From positions 1-64,000 of the forward strand of contig JAITIP010000035.1 of the NCBI GenBank assembly GCA_031279415.1: a stretch of DNA of 64,000 nt. Reading direction: 5' to 3'. Origin of the DNA: Candidatus Endomicrobium procryptotermitis (GTDB lineage Bacteria; Elusimicrobiota; Endomicrobiia; Endomicrobiales; Endomicrobiaceae). This document shows, piece after piece, positions 19,201-27,436 of this stretch. Within the stretch, counting starts at the first letter, position 1. Each line of letters begins with the position of its first letter. The position numbers were made by a program, and so were the translations under genes. The notes beneath the pieces were generated by a model. The model saw only the letters and a program-made list of their open reading frames with translations, ran no database searches and was not told the DNA's origin.

Positions 19201-19271
19201 AGATTATATGTTTTTCCTGAACCTGCCGAGGCCTGTACAGAAGTAATTTGCGCTATTTTATTGTTTATCAT
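16203..19271 (-). CDS. addA: AddA-like UvrD-family helicase-nuclease
   Basis: 1022 residues. Walker A is ASAGSGKTYNLA (about 15-26); helicase motifs follow: VTFANKAA, LIDEFQDTS, GDAKQAIYDFRGG, LSQNYRS, TIHKAKGLQFPVV and LYVSMTRA. The C-terminus has a RecB-type nuclease core (VIVIDFKSS). It is the 3'-5' translocating motor that, with AddB, resects broken DNA ends in the cytoplasm. Its stop overlaps the addB start by 4 bp, so the two are coupled. It is divergent from PcrA at 29.9 kb, which lacks the nuclease. Confidence 0.93.
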   Translation of the reverse strand: MINNKIAQITSVQASAGSGKTYNLAKRYIRLLFDYGGKNTAGLKNVIAVTFANKAAVEMKYRVIEYLKKAALSADTEGIFDDTGLSADKIRLKSLEVLDEILNNYDNFNIGTIDSFINSILKACAINMDISPNFRIEKDYSENLEFALDSFLQSAGTSKNTEKILLQYISQYLISDKSGWFPKNDIYNEVEKVFKKAGNLGKSIAIGTFAFDVEILKRALQIIKKAELFCELFSEHDIYSSCLRAIEKIILTGKFIFYAPDKIPKPFASPLKYKKNAVVDDKAVALWNEIAKEIAALCVFYANNYYGVYSDIYSRIDNEFEIKAKKDELVFLHDINKKAMTLFKNGSPVMPEVYYRLSEKYKHFLIDEFQDTSPVQWAGIKRFLDESIANGGTFFYVGDAKQAIYDFRGGSWEIFYNALSEFTVNENDITVLSQNYRSHKEIVEFNNEIFSRENIERYLADLQNDEDFIDEYKNLTDVYSQSKQNWHPRKQKGYVEIEIIDKNIDDQQEETKRIFIGMVSQLTQRFNQNDITVLCRSNMEVLLSGQWLLENGFDVESGQTLNIRNNDIIKQLISLIAFIDSPMDSLSFASFITGEIFCKAADTDIPLMREFVFDFHNKRNPEIFYKKFREEHESLWQEYFEKFFVQAGFTPVYELTLSILEKFKVVENFKDSKPFVIRFLDLIKTFEEDDGGLENFLDYFKKLEDGNEILYIKTSSGNGIKIMTIHKAKGLQFPVVIMPFLKLAHTDIDRPLFADKGEKINLIYITKNLSELSTELKNIYNCEKAKTLMSEMNVLYVSMTRAECEFYAIVPPKAATSYNTLPLLIGKQSIKRGTKEKYALKYKHMQTVFDALDTGYKEIKNYFQSQPLSLDINNAKQRGSILHFALSKIKTLKNKNKNVEIETACEFTERKFPYDDTVWIKEKLFNFFKNKEILSLFDIDEKAVFNEFEIVNSSGETYRIDKTIIKENEVIVIDFKSSNAENEENRMQVIKYINCLKEIYAAKNFYGYIIDTECGKVVGVQL

Positions 19272-19340
19272 TATTTTTTGAAACGGTATTTTTACTGCTT
19301 CCCTTAGGATAGGTTTGTCGTAAAATATTCAGCATAAAAA

Positions 19341-19799
19341 TTATTTGAAAAGTCTCTCTCTGGCAATTTCTCTATCAATATCTTTCTTTTTAATGCTTTC
19401 CCTTTTATCATAAGATTTTTTGCCTTTGCCCAGACCTATAAGAATTTTGATTTTTCCGCGCGGCGAAAGATAAACTTCAAGCGGTATCACAGTAAGCCCT
19501 TTCTCTTTGACTTTGGCGTTTAATTTATTTATTTCGGATTTTCGCATTAAAAGTTTTCTTTTTCTTTTTACATCATAATCTCCGATATGCGTAGATATTT
19601 GCTCATACGGAGCTATAAACATATTGTCCACAAAAGCTTCTCCCGAAGAAAAGCGTACAAAGCTGTCCGCCAGACTAACGTTTGAACGCCTAATTGCTTT
19701 CACTTCATATCCCGATAAAATGATACCCGCTTCCATTTTTTCAAGTATTTCATAATCGTGAAAGGCTTTTCTATTGGTGGTAAAAGTTTTTTTATCCAT
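19341..19799 (-). CDS. smpB: SsrA-binding protein SmpB
   Basis: The 152-residue product from ATG 19799 (an in-frame ATG at 19811 would overlap the previous gene) has SmpB landmarks: TNRKAFHDYEI, EAGIILSGYEVKAIR, EQISTHIGDYDVKRKRKLLM, and the basic tail KGKKSYDKRESIKKKD. SmpB binds tmRNA and the stalled ribosome to start trans-translation. It lies 2 bp after the histidine kinase stop, so it may be read from the same transcript. No tmRNA gene is seen in the window. Confidence 0.96.
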   Translation of the reverse strand: MDKKTFTTNRKAFHDYEILEKMEAGIILSGYEVKAIRRSNVSLADSFVRFSSGEAFVDNMFIAPYEQISTHIGDYDVKRKRKLLMRKSEINKLNAKVKEKGLTVIPLEVYLSPRGKIKILIGLGKGKKSYDKRESIKKKDIDREIARERLFK

Positions 19800-19801
19800 A
19801 T

Positions 19802-20803
19802 TTATGTGCAAAGCGGCAGACTAACGGTAAATTTAGAACCTTTTTCCTGAACGCTTTCGATCCTGATGATTCCTCCGTGCATGGTTACTATTTGTTTTGC
19901 AACAGTAAGTGACATACCTAGCGCTCTCGCTTGTTTTGTCGAAAACATCGGATCAAAACAATGAGCAAGCGTTTCCGTATCCATACCGGTTCCAGTATCT
20001 GAAATTTCGACATAAGCCTCATTGGCGTGTTCATAAGATTTTATCGTAACTGTTCCTCCGTCACACATAGATTCTTTAGCATTTTGTATTATGACAGAAA
20101 ATACCTGTTTCATTCTTTCATTGTCCGCGTAAATTTGTATCTTTTGAAGATTTATGTCAAAAACATATTTTTCATCTTTTTGTTTTTCTGCGGCTGCGTT
20201 TATAATTGAATCCAAATCGTTCTTTTCTTTATTTAGCTGTTTTACTCTTGTGGAGTCAAGAAGTTCTGTAATCATATCGTTCATTCTGTTTACTTCGCTT
20301 GAAAGCATTTTTAACATTTTATTAGGCGTTTCTCCTTCGATTTTAAACAAATTCGTAAAATAATAAGCTATATTTTTCATACTTGAAAGCGGGTTTTTTA
20401 AATCGTGCGATGCCACTGAAGCGAATTTGTTAAGAAGTTTGATTTTTTCATTCATAATTTCTTCACGGGCAAACTCTTCCTCTCTTTTTTGCCGAAAATC
20501 GCCGCTTATGTTCATTGTTTTAAACTGCGAAGCTTCTTGTTTTGCTTCTTGAGCATTAGAAACATACTCAGGTGAGAAAGTTTCTTTATTATCGTAAGTT
20601 TTATGTTTTTTTACCGCGGATATGCTCTCGAAAGAACCTTGTTTTTCGGAGTTTGTGCAAAAAAATAAAATTAAAAAAGCCGCAAAACAGACGGTGCCTG
20701 ATAGCAAACCAAAAAATTGATGCAGCGTCCCACTCGATACCGCAGATAAAACAGCAAAAAATGCCGCCGCCAAAATAAATATCTTTATGGACAAATTATT
20801 CAT
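19802..20803 (-). CDS. Sensor histidine kinase (membrane-bound, no periplasmic loop)
   Basis: Start placed at 20803, after GAGGG overlapping the response regulator stop; the frame is open to 20854. The 333-residue product has two hydrophobic helices (about 8-24 and 30-49) with almost no loop, a linker, a HisKA domain with H133 in ASHDLKNPLSSMKNIAYY, and an HATPase domain (N-box IIQNAKESM, G1 SDTGTGMD, G2 ALGMSLTVA). With so small an external part, it probably senses a membrane or cytoplasmic signal. It closely resembles the kinase at 21861 around the phospho-His, suggesting duplication. Confidence 0.9.
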   Translation of the reverse strand: MNNLSIKIFILAAAFFAVLSAVSSGTLHQFFGLLSGTVCFAAFLILFFCTNSEKQGSFESISAVKKHKTYDNKETFSPEYVSNAQEAKQEASQFKTMNISGDFRQKREEEFAREEIMNEKIKLLNKFASVASHDLKNPLSSMKNIAYYFTNLFKIEGETPNKMLKMLSSEVNRMNDMITELLDSTRVKQLNKEKNDLDSIINAAAEKQKDEKYVFDINLQKIQIYADNERMKQVFSVIIQNAKESMCDGGTVTIKSYEHANEAYVEISDTGTGMDTETLAHCFDPMFSTKQARALGMSLTVAKQIVTMHGGIIRIESVQEKGSKFTVSLPLCT

Positions 20804-20813
20804 TTTTCCCTCT

Positions 20814-21857
20814 TTAAGATTTTTCCATGATATCAAAAAGCTCATGCGAGTCAAAAGGTTTGTACAAAAAAGAAATGTTAAGCTTTTTAAGACTGTCGAC
20901 TACGGAGCTTTCAAAATCAAAAACAAAAATAATCTTGGCGAAACCGTTCTTTTCTTTTACTTTACCGTAAAAAACGTCAATGTCGTGAATTTCGCAGGCA
21001 TCGCAAATTATAAAGTTGCATTTTTCGATATCATGTTCTTTCAAAAAACTTTCCACTGCGGCATAATAAACGGCTTCATAACCTTTTGCCACAACCGCAA
21101 TCTTTAAATTATTCGACCATAACGGATCGCCGCTGATTATCACGGTTTGCTGTTTGCCCGAATACAAAAGCAGTTCCGAAAGAATATTTTTGTTGATAGG
21201 GATACTCATATATTTTATATTTTTTAACATTTTCAGTTCTTTACATTCCGATAAACTTATAATGACTACAATTGAATCTGGCATTTTCTCAGCTGTTTTT
21301 TTAATTATTTCATAATCATTTTGCACAGGTTCAACTGCAAAAATGATTTCAGGTTTTCTTCTTTTAATAAAATCGGCGGCGGATTTAAAATCGCTTTTAA
21401 TCACAGATATAAAGCCCGCGGATTTTAAATTGTCATCTAATAAATCTTCAATGCCGCTGTTATGGGAAATAATCAGTCCGGACTTTTTGGAATTTATTTC
21501 TTTTACGGTATTTAATACGTCTTCTATTTCAAATGGTTTGCTTATACATGCAAAAGCGCCTTCTTTTATCGCTTCTCTTATAGTATCGTTCATCGCATAT
21601 GCGGTCATCATGACAACTATCATCTCCGGACTTATCTGTTTAATTTTTTTAAACACTTCAACGCCGTTCATTCCGGGCATTCTTATGTCAAAAAAAGCTA
21701 TGTCAAAAGCGTTATTTTTAACAAGTTCCAAAGCTTCAAGACCATCGCAGGCAGTCTGAACTGGATATCCCTCTATTTCCAAAATGCTTGCCAACGAAAA
21801 TCTTAAACCTTCTTCGTCATCTGCGATTAAAATGTTCAACTTTTTTCCAGGATTCAT
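20814..21857 (-). CDS. Response regulator with one active and two degenerate receiver domains
   Basis: 347 residues. Residues 7-118 are a standard receiver: acidic DDE at 13-15, phospho-acceptor D57 (FFDIRMPGMNG), T85 and K107. The rest is not a DNA-binding or enzymatic domain. It looks like two further receiver folds: about 124-228, and about 234-346, the latter keeping only IICDACEI and a YKPFD end resembling the conserved Lys-Pro. Output may be protein-protein interaction. It is flanked by two histidine kinases with 3-bp and 10-bp gaps, so the three are one operon. Confidence 0.88.
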   Translation of the reverse strand: MNPGKKLNILIADDEEGLRFSLASILEIEGYPVQTACDGLEALELVKNNAFDIAFFDIRMPGMNGVEVFKKIKQISPEMIVVMMTAYAMNDTIREAIKEGAFACISKPFEIEDVLNTVKEINSKKSGLIISHNSGIEDLLDDNLKSAGFISVIKSDFKSAADFIKRRKPEIIFAVEPVQNDYEIIKKTAEKMPDSIVVIISLSECKELKMLKNIKYMSIPINKNILSELLLYSGKQQTVIISGDPLWSNNLKIAVVAKGYEAVYYAAVESFLKEHDIEKCNFIICDACEIHDIDVFYGKVKEKNGFAKIIFVFDFESSVVDSLKKLNISFLYKPFDSHELFDIMEKS

Positions 21858-21860
21858 TGT

Positions 21861-23441
21861 TTACTCCAATGGAAGCGTTATTGTAAAAATAGTACCTTTG
21901 CCTTCGACACTTTCAACAGTCATATCGCCAAAGTGTGCATCGACTATTTCTTTTACTATCGAAAGGCCTAATCCTATGCCTTTAAGTTTTGTAGTATAAA
22001 GCGGGTCAAAAATATGCGAAACGGTTTCTTTGCTCATGCCTATGCCGTCATCGGAAATTTTTATTTCAAAAGAACTTTCTTTTTTCGCGCAGAAAATTTT
22101 TATCAAACCGCCGTTGGGCATCGCGTCTTTAGCGTTTGAAATGAGATTTATTAAAACTTGCGTCATCTTATCCGGATCAACTATGGCTTTAAAACGCTCA
22201 AGTTTTTTAACGACTTCTATATTGTCTGCAAGCACTACATTCGAAATTGCTTTATCGATGAACTCATCTATCCACATCTCAAGTTTATTAAGCTTTTTTG
22301 CCCTTGAATAATCGAGAAGATCCGTAATAATTTTATTTGCTCTCGAAACATCCGAAGAGAGCATGTCAAGCATTTTTTTGGCTTTAACATCTTCAAAGCT
22401 GCCTATTTTTGAAAGATAATAAGAGATGTTTTTAAGGCTTGCCAGCGGATTTCTCAATTCATGAGCCACTGAAGCAGCTAGACGACCTATCGTGGCAAAT
22501 TTTTCCGACCTTAAAAGTTCCTGCTGAATATTTTGTACCTTGTCCAGAGTTTCTTCAAGTTCTTTACCGCGCTGTTCAAGCATTATTTTAAGTTTCAGCA
22601 AATCCTGTTTTTCATTGTTGAGCTCATCAACGTAACTTTTTAAATCCTGAGCCATCGAATTGAAAGATTCAGCCAGATCACTGAGTTCGTCGCTTGAAGT
22701 CAACGGTACTCTGTATGACAAATTGCCCTCGGCAATTTTCTTTGTGCCCAGAGCAAGCTCTTTGATAGGATTGAGCAGTACTTTTATCAAGAAAAAAGAA
22801 AGCAGAATGCTTGCAATAATCACTATCACAGTAAGGGCTAAAGCGGATTTAGTTATTTTGTCAACTTCTTTACTTACTCTTTCAAGAGAAACTCCCACTC
22901 TTACTATACCTATGATTTCACCGCTGTCATCATTCTCTTTCATATAATCGTTTGCAAGAGAAGCGCCTATATTCGCACGAAGTATGTCATAAGTAACCAT
23001 GGGAAAAAGCACCTCAAAAATCTTTCCGATTTTTTTTGTCTCGAAACTATTTTTTTTCATAAGTTTTTTATCGTACAAAAGAATGTCGAAGCCTATAGGT
23101 TTAGTGTATAATAAATAATCTTTGACTTCTGGATCGAGTATTCCAGATTCCGCCAGTATTTCTCCATTTCTATCATATATAATAGAGTAAATTACGTCTT
23201 CTTCATATAAAGCGTTTTCAGTAGAATTTTTTAAGATGTCTATAAACTGTGGAGAAATGTTTAAATCGTTTGAGTTTGCCAGCCTTTTAGCCAAATCCAT
23301 GCCCTTTTTTTCTGTTGCGCCTATAAGCAGATTTCTTTGTGAATATACAAAATATGCGGTGAGCGTTATTGCCGTAAACACAATAACAAAAGCTATCATT
23401 AATATGAATTTGAATTTAAGGTTAAAGCGGATTTTTCTCAT
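21861..23441 (-). CDS. Sensor histidine kinase with periplasmic sensor and HAMP
   Basis: 526 residues: membrane helix 11-34, a periplasmic sensor of about 160 residues (with IYSIIYDRNGEILAES and IIGIVRVGVSLE, typical of Cache/sCache folds), helix 201-220, HAMP (221-275), a coiled coil (275-312), HisKA with H327 in ASVAHELRNPLASLKN, and an HATPase domain (LINLISNAKDAM, SDDGIGMS, GIGLGLSIVKEI). It is first in the three-gene two-component operon and probably the main input kinase. The ligand is unknown. Confidence 0.94.
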   Translation of the reverse strand: MRKIRFNLKFKFILMIAFVIVFTAITLTAYFVYSQRNLLIGATEKKGMDLAKRLANSNDLNISPQFIDILKNSTENALYEEDVIYSIIYDRNGEILAESGILDPEVKDYLLYTKPIGFDILLYDKKLMKKNSFETKKIGKIFEVLFPMVTYDILRANIGASLANDYMKENDDSGEIIGIVRVGVSLERVSKEVDKITKSALALTVIVIIASILLSFFLIKVLLNPIKELALGTKKIAEGNLSYRVPLTSSDELSDLAESFNSMAQDLKSYVDELNNEKQDLLKLKIMLEQRGKELEETLDKVQNIQQELLRSEKFATIGRLAASVAHELRNPLASLKNISYYLSKIGSFEDVKAKKMLDMLSSDVSRANKIITDLLDYSRAKKLNKLEMWIDEFIDKAISNVVLADNIEVVKKLERFKAIVDPDKMTQVLINLISNAKDAMPNGGLIKIFCAKKESSFEIKISDDGIGMSKETVSHIFDPLYTTKLKGIGLGLSIVKEIVDAHFGDMTVESVEGKGTIFTITLPLE

Positions 23442-23604
23442 TTGTTTTTATCAAATAAAACTACCAGTTAATAATATTAAAAATCGACTAATTAATCAAT
23501 TATTTATTAATTTTTATCAGGAAGAATTATATTTGAGATAATAACCTTAAAACAAACTTTTATAACTATGAAATTACCTTCATGGCAGTTTGTTATACAA
23601 TAAA

Positions 23605-23630
23605 AAAAGCCGTCCCAAAGACTGGCTTTT
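23605..23630 (-). terminator. Terminator of tRNA-Thr
   Basis: AAAAGCC-GTC pairs with GAC-(T)-GGCTTTT around a 5-nt loop; on the minus strand it runs into seven T. It is 15 bp past the tRNA 3' end. Confidence 0.85.
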
Positions 23631-23644
23631 AAACTTTTATAAAC

Positions 23645-23717
23645 AGCCGACGATAGGGTTTGAACCTACGACCTGCGGTTTACAAAACCGCTGCTCTACC
23701 AGCTGAGCTACGTCGGC
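23645..23717 (-). tRNA. tRNA-Thr (anticodon UGU)
   Basis: A complete cloverleaf on the minus strand: acceptor GCCGACG / CGTCGGC, D-arm GCTC...GAGC, anticodon stem GCGGT / ACCGC with loop TTTGTAA (anticodon TGT), and a T-arm with GGTTCAAACC. Discriminator base U. The 3' CCA is not encoded. It has its own promoter and terminator and is a monocistronic unit. Confidence 0.97.
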
Positions 23718-23726
23718 ATGGCGGAT

Positions 23727-23755
23727 ATAATATAAAATATGCCCATTAAAGTCAA
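23727..23755 (-). promoter_or_regulatory. Promoter of tRNA-Thr
   Basis: On the minus strand TTGACT (23755-23750), a 17-base spacer and TATTAT (23732-23727), about ten bases before the tRNA 5' end. Near-consensus sigma-70 type. Confidence 0.75.
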
Positions 23756-23819
23756 ATAACTCGTTAAGCTCAAAATAGATATGTCATTTTTTTAAATATA
23801 ATAGAAAAGTGGGATAGCA

Positions 23820-24142
23820 ATGAACACTTCCAAAGAAATAGAACAAAGACAAAAGATTTTGGAACAAGCTGATAAATTAAAATCAAAAGGGCTGATTTTA
23901 AGCAAAATATTAGAAATAGTCAGAACCATTAACGATAAAAAACTCGGGTTAAGAGGTCTTTTAGCTCAGGCAACTTTGAGCTTATAGCCCTAAATATAAA
24001 CATTTATGAACGCGCTGCTAGCTATAATGCCGCTATTTTTTTATCAGAAGTATTAGTCGTTGAAAGACTTAACAAAACTTACCAAGTTTTCAAGATTTTA
24101 ATCTTCTGTGTTCTTTGCTTTTTTTATAAAGAAAACTTATAA
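23820..24142 (+). pseudogene. Possible broken small gene (two frames)
   Basis: An ATG at 23820 opens a 55-codon frame ending at 23985-23987, rich in charged helix (KEIEQRQKILEQADKLKSKG). The -1 frame is open across the end of that ORF and continues to a stop at 24140-24142 with coding-like content (FELIALNIYERAASYNAAIF) and a hydrophobic end. Joining them needs one extra base, for example in the A6 run of GATAAAAAACTC. Either a small 55-residue protein followed by noncoding DNA, or a gene of about 107 codons broken by a one-base deletion. No family recognised. Confidence 0.3.
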
Positions 24143-24303
24143 TTTTATTTATAAATAATTAAACAAAGAAAAGGTAACATCCCTTGTCCAATAGTAAATT
24201 CTTTGCTTTTAACAACATTGAATCCTTTAAACTTTAACTATTTTCAAAGGGATAATGCTGTAAAAATACATTTAATTACTTTAAATGATATGGAGAAATC
24301 TAA
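24143..24303. other. Intergenic, nothing recognised
   Basis: AT-rich stretch before the unknown membrane protein gene. A weak Shine-Dalgarno GGAG lies just before ATG 24304. No hairpin or repeat stands out. Confidence 0.4.
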
Positions 24304-24954
24304 ATGAAAGACAACAGAGGCATAGAGATAAATTATCAATTCAAATTTAAATTATCTAAAGAAGAGGCACCTAAATTAGGCAGATGCATAGCTACTATTG
24401 TTTTATTTTTTTTTACAAACATTATTTCCGTTATTGCTGGAATCATTTTTTTTATTCAGTTAGATAATTATACGGCATACAATATTTTATGTTTCGCATT
24501 TATTTTAAGTTTTAGCATAGGTTTTATGGCTTTAGCCATTTTTTTTATTCATAAGTACATTCTCATAACTGTAATGCAGTCCGGATATAAACATATTACT
24601 CCTTTTTTTAAGACCATAAGCGCGTTTATGGCCGAACAATACACAACTGATGAGAAGTTTCAAGAAAAAATCAATAATACTCTCGATTTTAGAGACATTT
24701 ATGATAAAAATGCAACATGGATTATAAGAAAAGCCCTCGGTTTTTTTGTTGACCATCTGCCGTTTGTGGATTTTATTAAGAATTTATCGCCTGCGGTAAA
24801 TGGAAAAGATGCACAAGCCGTAAGTGAATCCATATATTCACAAATGGACGACTATATAGTAAACAAACTTTTCTCAAACAATAATATGAAAGTTTTTTTT
24901 ATTCTTTATCCTATAAATATTGTGGTAAATATTGTATTGTTATACCTGCTGTGA
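24304..24954 (+). CDS. Unknown membrane protein (216 aa)
   Basis: Three clear hydrophobic segments: about 28-51, 58-82 and a C-terminal one at 197-216 (FFILYPINIVVNIVLLYLL). Between the second and third is a soluble helical stretch of about 110 residues. A tail-anchored end plus an N-terminal helix pair suggests an inner-membrane protein with its middle part in the cytoplasm or periplasm. The start is preceded by GGAG (in ATATGGAGAAATCTA). I recognise no family and neighbours give no clue. It is convergent with the frameshifted glycosyltransferase. Confidence 0.75.
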   Translation: MKDNRGIEINYQFKFKLSKEEAPKLGRCIATIVLFFFTNIISVIAGIIFFIQLDNYTAYNILCFAFILSFSIGFMALAIFFIHKYILITVMQSGYKHITPFFKTISAFMAEQYTTDEKFQEKINNTLDFRDIYDKNATWIIRKALGFFVDHLPFVDFIKNLSPAVNGKDAQAVSESIYSQMDDYIVNKLFSNNNMKVFFILYPINIVVNIVLLYLL

Positions 24955-24984
24955 TAACGGCAATAATACTTTTTGCAGACAGCC

Positions 24985-26204
24985 TTAAAAAATAGATTTT
25001 GAATTATTGCTCCCACCTTGAAAGCTCAAATTAGGGGATTCATATACTTTATCTCCGTATTCAGAATATAAACTCAGCTGAACAGTCCCATCTTTTGTCC
25101 CGTATCCGCAGACACATTTTCCATATCCAAGTCTTCTGGCCGTATAACAGCCTGCACACAATGATGAAACTATATTTATATTTTCAGGATAAGAAATATA
25201 TTCTGCATTTGTCTGCCCGAAAAGCACCACAGATTTAACACCTAAAGCTTTTGCAATGTGCATCCGCAATCCGTATCAATATGTAATAAAGAGGTCTTCA
25301 ATATGGAACATAATCCATCTAACGACGTCTTATTTACGGCATTAATATCGGCATTCTTTAAAACAGGGGAATTAACTCCAACCTGTACTATTTTTATATC
25401 TGGAGAAATTTTATTTTTGATTATTGCCAGCAATCTTTTCCAGTTTTCATCAGACCACAATTTTGCATGTCCAAAATTGTCTTTATTTGCAAAACCGCAC
25501 TGCACGGTAATATATTTTTCTTTCGGCAAAATTCCAAACCTGCTCAGCGGTTTTTCTGTATAGGAAATTGAAAGAGAAATATTATCAATATTATCTACTC
25601 CTGCAGTAATTTTTAACACATTTATAAGATTCAGTTTATTTTTTACGGCTTCCTGCTGCATAAAAAAATATTTTTGTCCATCAAAACAATACGGATACTG
25701 TTTTTTATATTTTTTAAGATTTTCCAGAATTTTTACCGTTGCGCGCTTTTTTGAGTTAATAACGAAAACTTTGGACAGCTCAAAATTAAATTCGTATTCT
25801 ATGACTATGTCATATTTATATTTCATGATGTCAACAGCATATTTATTTAAGAAAAACCTTATATTTTTTATCTCTTTAAAAAGCGGATATTTGCTTTTAT
25901 TATAAATGTCGATAACAATATCAGGATACATCTCTACCAATGCTTTAAGAACGGTTTTCTGTCTGAGAATATCTCCCAGCCCTCCATTTGGAACAAAAGC
26001 GGCATATATATTATTTCCCGTATTTGTAAACAGTATTATTGGTATGCGCAAAAAACTTTTTAAACAGTCTTTTATCAAAGTAAATACAGTATTTTTATGC
26101 AATGCCGCGTTTATTTTATGCTTTTGCGCATATTCCAGTATTTTGTTTCTATTTTCATTAAAAACAGTATAATCCTGCGTTTGTGGATATTTATATAACG
26201 GCAT
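24985..26204 (-). pseudogene. GT9 heptosyltransferase-like gene, frameshifted near 25255
   Basis: The first frame runs from ATG 26204 (Shine-Dalgarno TAGGAAA, 17 bp after the GT61 stop) to an early stop at 25242 just after the family motif LLHIDTDCGC. The -strand frame 24985-25269 carries the exact continuation MHIAKALGVKSVVLFGQTNA...YPENINIVSSLC. The intact paralogue at 27437 reads straight through this point (HIDIDGACSHFAKAVG). Comparison suggests ATGCATGC contracted to ATGC, a 4-bp loss. N-terminal features match GT9: GGLGDILRQKTVLKAL, DIYNKS, ITVQCG. If broken, the product lacks the nucleotide-sugar site half. A sequencing error is the main alternative. Confidence 0.8.
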
Positions 26205-26221
26205 ATTTGGTTTCCTACTTT

Positions 26222-27430
26222 TTACCTGTTTATAAGCCTGTATCTTATCTTTTTTCTTAATGATTTTATAAAAATGAAATTTGTCAACAGCATTATAATT
26301 TTTTCTTTCAGCTTTCTTTTCCATAAACAAATATTATTTAATTTTTTATATTCTTCCCGTCCGATATAATCTTCAAAAGTTACAGGATCATACACCATTT
26401 CGTCGGTTTTATACTTCATGTCTTTTAACCATTCCCTCATATACTTGTTTCTTATTGAAACTGCGTATTCGATATTAGACGGAAAAGGTCGTAAAAAATC
26501 CAAAGAAGCTTCAATGCTTGTGTTTTTTATGTCTTTCATTTTATTAATTTTAATCTGTGCCGGAAAAATATCTTCATGTTTTCTATAAATAACAGTAAGC
26601 TCTATGCCATCTGCGGCAAACAATGATAAATGTATAGCCGATCCCTGAATTCCTGCCAAATGTTTACAGTTTTTCATTAATTCTATTTGTTTTTTTATAG
26701 ATACTTTTTCAGGATATACTATTTTGAATCCGTTGTCCTCAAAAATCTTTTCAATTTCATATTCGCCGCATACGGCACTCTTCTCTTTTTGAAATTTTTT
26801 TCTGGATAAATATATTTTATCGTAAAAATATCCTCTCGAATTAGTGCGTATTTTATTATATATTTCCTTGTATTTTTTGTGATAAGTCCGCTCATACAAC
26901 ATATTTGCTTGTTCAGGAATTATAACAGAACGAAATCTTGTAGGAACTTTTATCCTTGCAATATTTTTCTTATCCAAACCAAATATTTCAAGCAGTTCAA
27001 TAAAAAACACGTCTGATTTGCCGATATATACCGCTTTTTTTCCGAAAAAATTATTATCTAAATAAATCCATAAACGGCTCATAGATTCAATTAAAAAGTG
27101 CCCAAAATGAGTGGAAAAATTCCCTAAAAATATAACATCATCGTCAATATATCTGAATTTTTGCTCTACATTATAAATCTCGGGAGCGCCAACATGAACC
27201 GTTTGCTCAGAAACTTTCGTTTTTGATAACTCTATTATATTACCCTTATAATCAAAAACGCCGCCTACATTTAAAGCACCTGGGCTTGAACTATGCGAAG
27301 AATTGTAATACGGCAGCACAACGGCGTTATTGTAAGTTTCAACTTTCAATTCTCCGGTGTATTCAGTTATTTCAGAAGCATATTTACAAAATTTTTCTTT
27401 AAAATTATCTGATGAATAAAGTTTATTCAC
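26222..27430 (-). CDS. Glycosyltransferase family 61 protein
   Basis: 402 residues with the GT61 (DUF563) layout: VIFLGNFSTHFGHFLIESMSRLW near 95-117, then IYLSRKK, FEDNGFKIVYPEKVSIKKQIELM, and GIQGSAIHLSLF, the typical motif series of this family. No signal peptide. GT61 enzymes transfer xylose or N-acetylglucosamine in eukaryotes and unknown sugars in bacterial capsule or LPS loci. The start follows the upstream GT9 gene by 6 bp, and the second GT9 gene follows 17 bp later, so all three are one operon for a surface glycan. Confidence 0.88.
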   Translation of the reverse strand: MNKLYSSDNFKEKFCKYASEITEYTGELKVETYNNAVVLPYYNSSHSSSPGALNVGGVFDYKGNIIELSKTKVSEQTVHVGAPEIYNVEQKFRYIDDDVIFLGNFSTHFGHFLIESMSRLWIYLDNNFFGKKAVYIGKSDVFFIELLEIFGLDKKNIARIKVPTRFRSVIIPEQANMLYERTYHKKYKEIYNKIRTNSRGYFYDKIYLSRKKFQKEKSAVCGEYEIEKIFEDNGFKIVYPEKVSIKKQIELMKNCKHLAGIQGSAIHLSLFAADGIELTVIYRKHEDIFPAQIKINKMKDIKNTSIEASLDFLRPFPSNIEYAVSIRNKYMREWLKDMKYKTDEMVYDPVTFEDYIGREEYKKLNNICLWKRKLKEKIIMLLTNFIFIKSLRKKIRYRLINR

Positions 27431-27436
27431 TTTAAA

